DNA from: Allium sativum
Lineage: Eukaryota; Streptophyta; Magnoliopsida; Asparagales; Amaryllidaceae
Reading direction: 5' to 3'
Assembly: GCA_030737875.1 (NCBI GenBank)
Contig: CM060921.1
Span: 406,078,192 to 406,142,191 of the forward strand
DNA length: 64,000 nucleotides
In this document: in pieces, positions 59,674 through 64,000 of the stretch
Numbering within the stretch: the stretch's first letter is position 1
Layout: every line of letters starts with the position of its first letter
Translations under genes and position numbers: made by a program
The notes under the pieces: generated by a model
The model's input: only the letters and a program-made list of their open reading frames with translations
The model's database searches: none
Told to the model about the DNA's origin: nothing

Positions 59674-62395
59674 CAATGTTTATATATGCATACAATGATT
59701 TTAATGTATTTTGTGTGTGAGTTTTCATTGTATATTTATTTTATATACATATAGTTTTTGGTGTGTTACATAATATATAAATTTATAAAATATTTTGCTG
59801 TGTGTTGAACTTGAATTATATATATATGTTATGATTTTACCATTCGTATCAGAATATATATAATACTTGTAAAAGTAAATGTTGTGTTTATATTTTAAGT
59901 CGGTTTGTGTTGAGTTTAAAGACCGTTATGAAACTCAGTAGTCTTACCGATCCTTTGAGACATTCCCTGGCCTCCTCTTATGAAAAAAATATTAAGTGAT
60001 CATCGAGCTAAAACCATTCCTTCGTGCCTGGATACCGTCATTGCAATTCTGCATTCATATTTTGTCTTCAACTGTGCCACGAAAGGTGAGTTTATCTCAC
60101 ATCCGACTCACATTATTTCATAGATGTTAGATCAACTAAATGAACTGTTATGAAATGTATAGGATTGCCAGTAGAAATTGTTTGTTTAAAATGTACACTT
60201 TCATATGCGGCACGTTATTCATATAACATGTATGTACACAAATTATATATGACTATGATGTGGTTGATGATATGTGATGATTTGTTATGTTGTAGATACC
60301 CCCAGTTTAGGAAAAAATCACTAAGGGTTGAAATGATACATACCCGAATGAACATTAGATTAGGGAAAAATCGTTATGGGTTGAAATGATAGACCTGAAC
60401 GATTTTTACTAAATTTGGGATTGCGGGTTGAAATGATAAACCCGTATAAATTTTGTAAACTGCGGATTGAAATGATAAATATCTGTATCACTTGACCATA
60501 GGGTAAAAAATTATATACGGACACCGTTGGTCATGTTTTCAAATTAAAATGATTTGGAAAGTTTGATTGTAATAATATTAATTTAAAATCTTATATTTAT
60601 ATTTTTAAAGATTTATACTTAAATTTTGTAAATTTTAAATTATATGTTTTAAAATGAATTTATGAGTAAAAATTTATTTAAATGCTTATTTAAGGTTTTA
60701 CTTATAATTTATTTATTTTAAACTATATAATTTAATCATATATGTAATTTTAACTTTAAATTAATTTATTATAATAAATTATTCTTTTTATACCTATTTC
60801 TAAATTATTTTAAACCTATATATGTTTATAAAGCTATTTTCTATATAAATTTATAATTTATAAATATATTTTCAATGCTTATTTTACATATATTTTATAA
60901 ACTTTAATAATAAACTCAATAGGTGGATAAGTTTTGATTTTGCGATTTAAATTCGAGCTTTAAAGGTTTAAATTTATATAACGATACTTGATTCAATGAA
61001 TTTGATTTTAATTCAACTAAATGTGAATTTTGAATTGACTTAAATATTGAAACTTTATAGGAAATGAACGTGAACTGCGTAATTAACTGGAATTTGAATT
61101 TGCAAGTGACATGAATATATGAATTTGATTATAAATTGATTGAATGTGAATTGAAGTAATTTTATATATAGAGTTGATTCATAAACTATTTGGTTTGAAT
61201 TAAAGAACTTTTTAAATCAATTTATTTCAAGATATGATTTTATAAAATGGCCACGGTGTGAAAAATGTAAACGTTTGGTTGTTAAAGAGACCGAGATCAG
61301 ATATTGTCATACTCTCTGCCAATACTGAAAACCACTTTAACAACTGTGTACGCGATGGAGTTACAGAATGAAGTAGGTTGATTTGGAGGCGATTACTGGA
61401 TTTGAAGAAAGAGAACGATAATGGATATCCTTGACCTTCGGGTCATATTTAAAATGACTAAAACAGGGCTATACCGGACCAAGTGGGGTTAGCTACCTCT
61501 ATCGGCAACACTTCTTCCTTTATTACTATAGTCCCTCGGTTTGATTGATTTGATTTGATGCGCATCCTTGATTTGGGAGTGTTGTCCGAGGTGGGCGGTA
61601 GTCGCGGTTATGCGTTACCACCAGTCCGGGCGTGCAACTAGTATATTCATACTCTGGGCATTCCTCGTATGCCTTGTCATATTATCATGATCGAGCCCCT
61701 ACGATTTTGATTTAATGTTGTCGTATCACGGCGCATCCCTATCCGCCGACGTACTGGTGTGTTATATGCAAACTGTACGACAACGGTATAAACGGTGTAT
61801 GGGTAATAATGGTAATCCCGCTTACACTATTTTATTACGTTATATTTAACCATAGACATTATTATAATAGCGTATTATATTATATGATATTAGTTAAACG
61901 GATCCTTAGAGGATGGTGATCCCAAACATCATTTAAGTTACTGATGCGTTTCATTGAACATTTCATTTAAGTTGATTTACGTCCATGAGAATGTTAGTCC
62001 TGATCCGAGTTGTTTGTTTTGCATCATTGCTCGGGTCAGATCGAGTATTGCAGTGTTGAGATTTCACCTTTTGAAGCTGGAGACTATTGATGTTATCACC
62101 GCTACCTGTTGATTCTGGCTATTTCTCCTTTGTATTAGAAATTCTTGTATTTAGACTTCTGCTGTATTAAATTTTGTAACTTTGATATTATGTATAAATT
62201 TTGACTTTTATTTAGTAGCTTCATGAACTACTATTGTATAATTTTATTTATTCCACTGCGAGATATTCTATTTTTCTGTGCCTGTGATTCTGTGATTTAT
62301 TCTATTTACCTCAGAAGCTAATAACATTCTGTCATTTCGAACAGTTCAAGTTGGTTTAATACTAGCTTGAAGTGGACGAAAGACGGTATGTTACA
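59063..62395 (+). repeat. Element D 3' LTR, part 2
   Basis: Continues the LTR from the Helitron insertion site to GGTATGTTACA at 62395. Compared with the 5' LTR it lacks ~68 bp just after the junction (bounded by GTGTGTTGATTT-like direct repeats). It has a longer (TG)5(TA)20 tract at 59621-59670. Confidence 0.88.
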
Positions 62396-63868
62396 AAAGG
62401 CAATCCATCTCTGAAATAATCAAATGGCAAAAAATCGACATCAAAACCATGAATGGAATGTATTGAAAAATTGGATAAAAGAATTTATTGAAAAATGTAT
62501 TTTTATGTTGACACATAATTTTATGTTGCCACATGATTTTCTTCATCTGACAAGAGGAGAAAAATATTTTGAAAAAGTGTATAGAAGAGCTTCAAGATTA
62601 ACTATGATCCAAAAAACTTCCAAATGACCAGCCAGGTTTCAGTTGACATTAAATAGAACTGCAGGCCAAGTGTGTTTATTCTCTCTTTTTATTGCTCATT
62701 TGAGGACTAAATATGAAATATCATTTGTCATTAGAGGATTTCTAAATTACATCCCCCATACTAAATTAACAGGGTAAGTACGATACAATCTATTTCATAA
62801 CAGATGGACCTTACAATGTTAAATAAATCTATGTCTAAAGCAATGAATACATACTCTATGATGTGCATCCTATTATAATATACACGAAATGTGGAGAAAA
62901 TTTGAATCAAAATAGCTTCTATAAGATAATATGTTATAGGTCTAGTATACAAAAACAAAAAGTAATCAATTATAAACTCATTGCACAAGTTTATAACTCA
63001 AATTTCCACTACTTTAGAATTCTATATTGGGTAGAAATATCAATAAGTATGGAGTAATCAATTTGCAACAACATCGTTATACTATTTAAAAGAATAGCTC
63101 AACGTAGAGAATGGAGAGATTTTAGAATAATGTATATAAATATACAAATAAACTATATATTTAACTGGATGATGTCTAAGGTTTTCTGCAACAATTTCCT
63201 TAAGAATTTTATTTCAAAATTCTCCCATGAGACAACATACGTATTAAGATACAAAAAATGTATTCTACACGAGATTGTAAAGTAGATAGAGAAGAGAGAA
63301 GGAAGATTCAGATTAGAGTGGAATAAGGAAAGCGATTAGGTTTCCTCTTTATTAATAGTTGATCTGCATCGCTTCGTACAATTGAGTCTGTACCCCTTTG
63401 TTCGCTGCTTGTTATAACAGGTCATATTAGACCTGTACCCGTACCCAGTTTGGTCGGACAGATGGCGGTGACACGCGCGCATATGTGGTGGTGAAGCATG
63501 ACTTCCCTCCTCACAACAAAGTAAACATTTGGGTGCCCCAAGTCCCCAACTTCCTCATGAGGAACTTACTTATATCCATTGATATAATTTTTGTTTTTTT
63601 GCGATGTGGGACTTAGTATATTTCATTTACACTAAAATAGGAATTCCAACATAATAAGAAAATCAACATTACATGGATAAAATGGAAAATCATACTAAAA
63701 AAAGTTACTGGATCCCACTTTTTGCTGACAACCGCAATAACTAAGAAAAGAAATAGGCTGAAGTTGACTAAAACTTCATTATCGTTTTTGCAGAATTTTA
63801 TTTTTCACATATAGTAGGACGCTTTCGACCTGTGATATCACCAAACAAAAAATTTGGTTGGACTGAGT
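62396..63868. other. Right flank of element D, unassigned
   Basis: AT-rich. A 67-codon open stretch at 62424-62627 (Lys/His-rich, no known motif) is not convincing. A GC-richer, gene-leader-like patch lies at 63390-63540, followed by a GCGATGTGGGACTTAG motif of the sort seen in plant LTRs and promoters; no element ends can be fixed. Confidence 0.4.
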
Positions 63869-64000
63869 AGTTCAGTTGCAAATGCAACCGAACTGGACAT
63901 AATGCCCAGTTAATGCAATTGAGCACTGCTCAGTTCAATTGCATTGTTCATTTTCAAATGCAACCGAACTGAGTAGTTCGGTTGCAAGTGCAATTGAACT
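63869..64000. repeat. Cluster of palindromic TGCAAYYGAACT repeats
   Basis: 63869-63894 and 63975-64000 are 26-bp near-palindromes with 12-bp arms (AGTTCRRTTGCA / TGCAAYYGAACT). Between them TGCAATTGA and TCAATTGCA form another inverted pair (~63914-63942), and more half-sites occur. The cluster runs off the window end. It resembles subterminal binding-site arrays of DNA transposons. Confidence 0.65.

Larger units (their letters stand above)
39728..62395 (+). mobile_element. Element D: non-autonomous giant-LTR retrotransposon
   Basis: Two direct LTRs (39728-44526, lacking its first ~505 bp; 45733-62395, split by a Helitron) around a 1206-bp internal region with a PBS and PPT. LTR ends are TGTAACAACCT and GGTATGTTACA. 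Without the Helitron the 3' LTR is about 5.19 kb, so LTRs make up nearly 90% of the element. There is no gag or pol. A TTTTCGGGGACAAAA stretch before the PPT matches the pre-LTR sequence of Tekay/Del chromoviruses, suggesting descent from one. LTRs differ by roughly 2% over the first ~290 bp compared. No target duplication can be checked because the 5' end is lost. Confidence 0.85.

Noticed and set aside
62424..62627. 67-codon frame right of element D
   Set aside because: No recognisable motif, no promoter or splice context; length expected by chance.

Overview
The window is land-plant nuclear DNA, most like a eudicot: AT-rich, almost gene-free, and built nearly entirely from nested transposable elements. 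Evidence includes Ty1/copia and chromovirus (Ty3/gypsy) LTR retrotransposons primed by initiator-Met tRNA (TGGTATCAGAGC sites at 857, 44529 and, on the minus strand, 13189), a Helitron, a LINE remnant and CACTA-like ends. I see no intact host gene, tRNA, rRNA or CRISPR array. The species cannot be named from the sequence.

Left stack (1-30209), four levels deep. The host layer is a giant-LTR family member (B, 25900-30209, minus). A copia-type element with ~3.35 kb LTRs sits in it (5' LTR tail 1-854; 3' LTR 22551-25899); its only coding trace is a broken gag (892-2349). Inside the copia internal region is a Tekay/Del-like chromovirus on the minus strand (5183-22467, TSD TAGGG). It has 2.86 kb LTRs, gag (12041-12991), and a pol carrying protease, reverse transcriptase, RNase H, integrase and chromodomain, broken by five stops and one frameshift. 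A 6.4 kb solo LTR (A, 15714-22131, TSD ATTAG), related to B, is inserted in the chromovirus 5' LTR. LTR-LTR divergence (about 20 substitutions in the first 360 aligned bp for copia, 6 in about 360 for the chromovirus) agrees with the nesting order.

Middle (30210-35303): a LINE C-terminal fragment, a 34-bp tandem array of hairpin units, a CACTA-like terminus, a short unidentified open frame, and otherwise featureless DNA. A third giant LTR (C, 35304-39727, plus) is joined abruptly to element D.

Right stack (39728-62395): element D has LTRs of about 5.2 kb but only 1.2 kb of internal, non-coding sequence, with a good PBS and polypurine tract. It is non-autonomous and may have used the proteins of a Tekay-like chromovirus. 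Its 3' LTR is split by an 11.47 kb Helitron (47592-59062, minus). The D 5' LTR supplies the empty site, which fixes both Helitron ends. The Helitron has no Rep/helicase frame but carries exon-like islands bounded by splice signals, all on its own sense strand, which suggests gene capture. The last 1.6 kb is unassigned and ends in palindromic repeats that run off the window.
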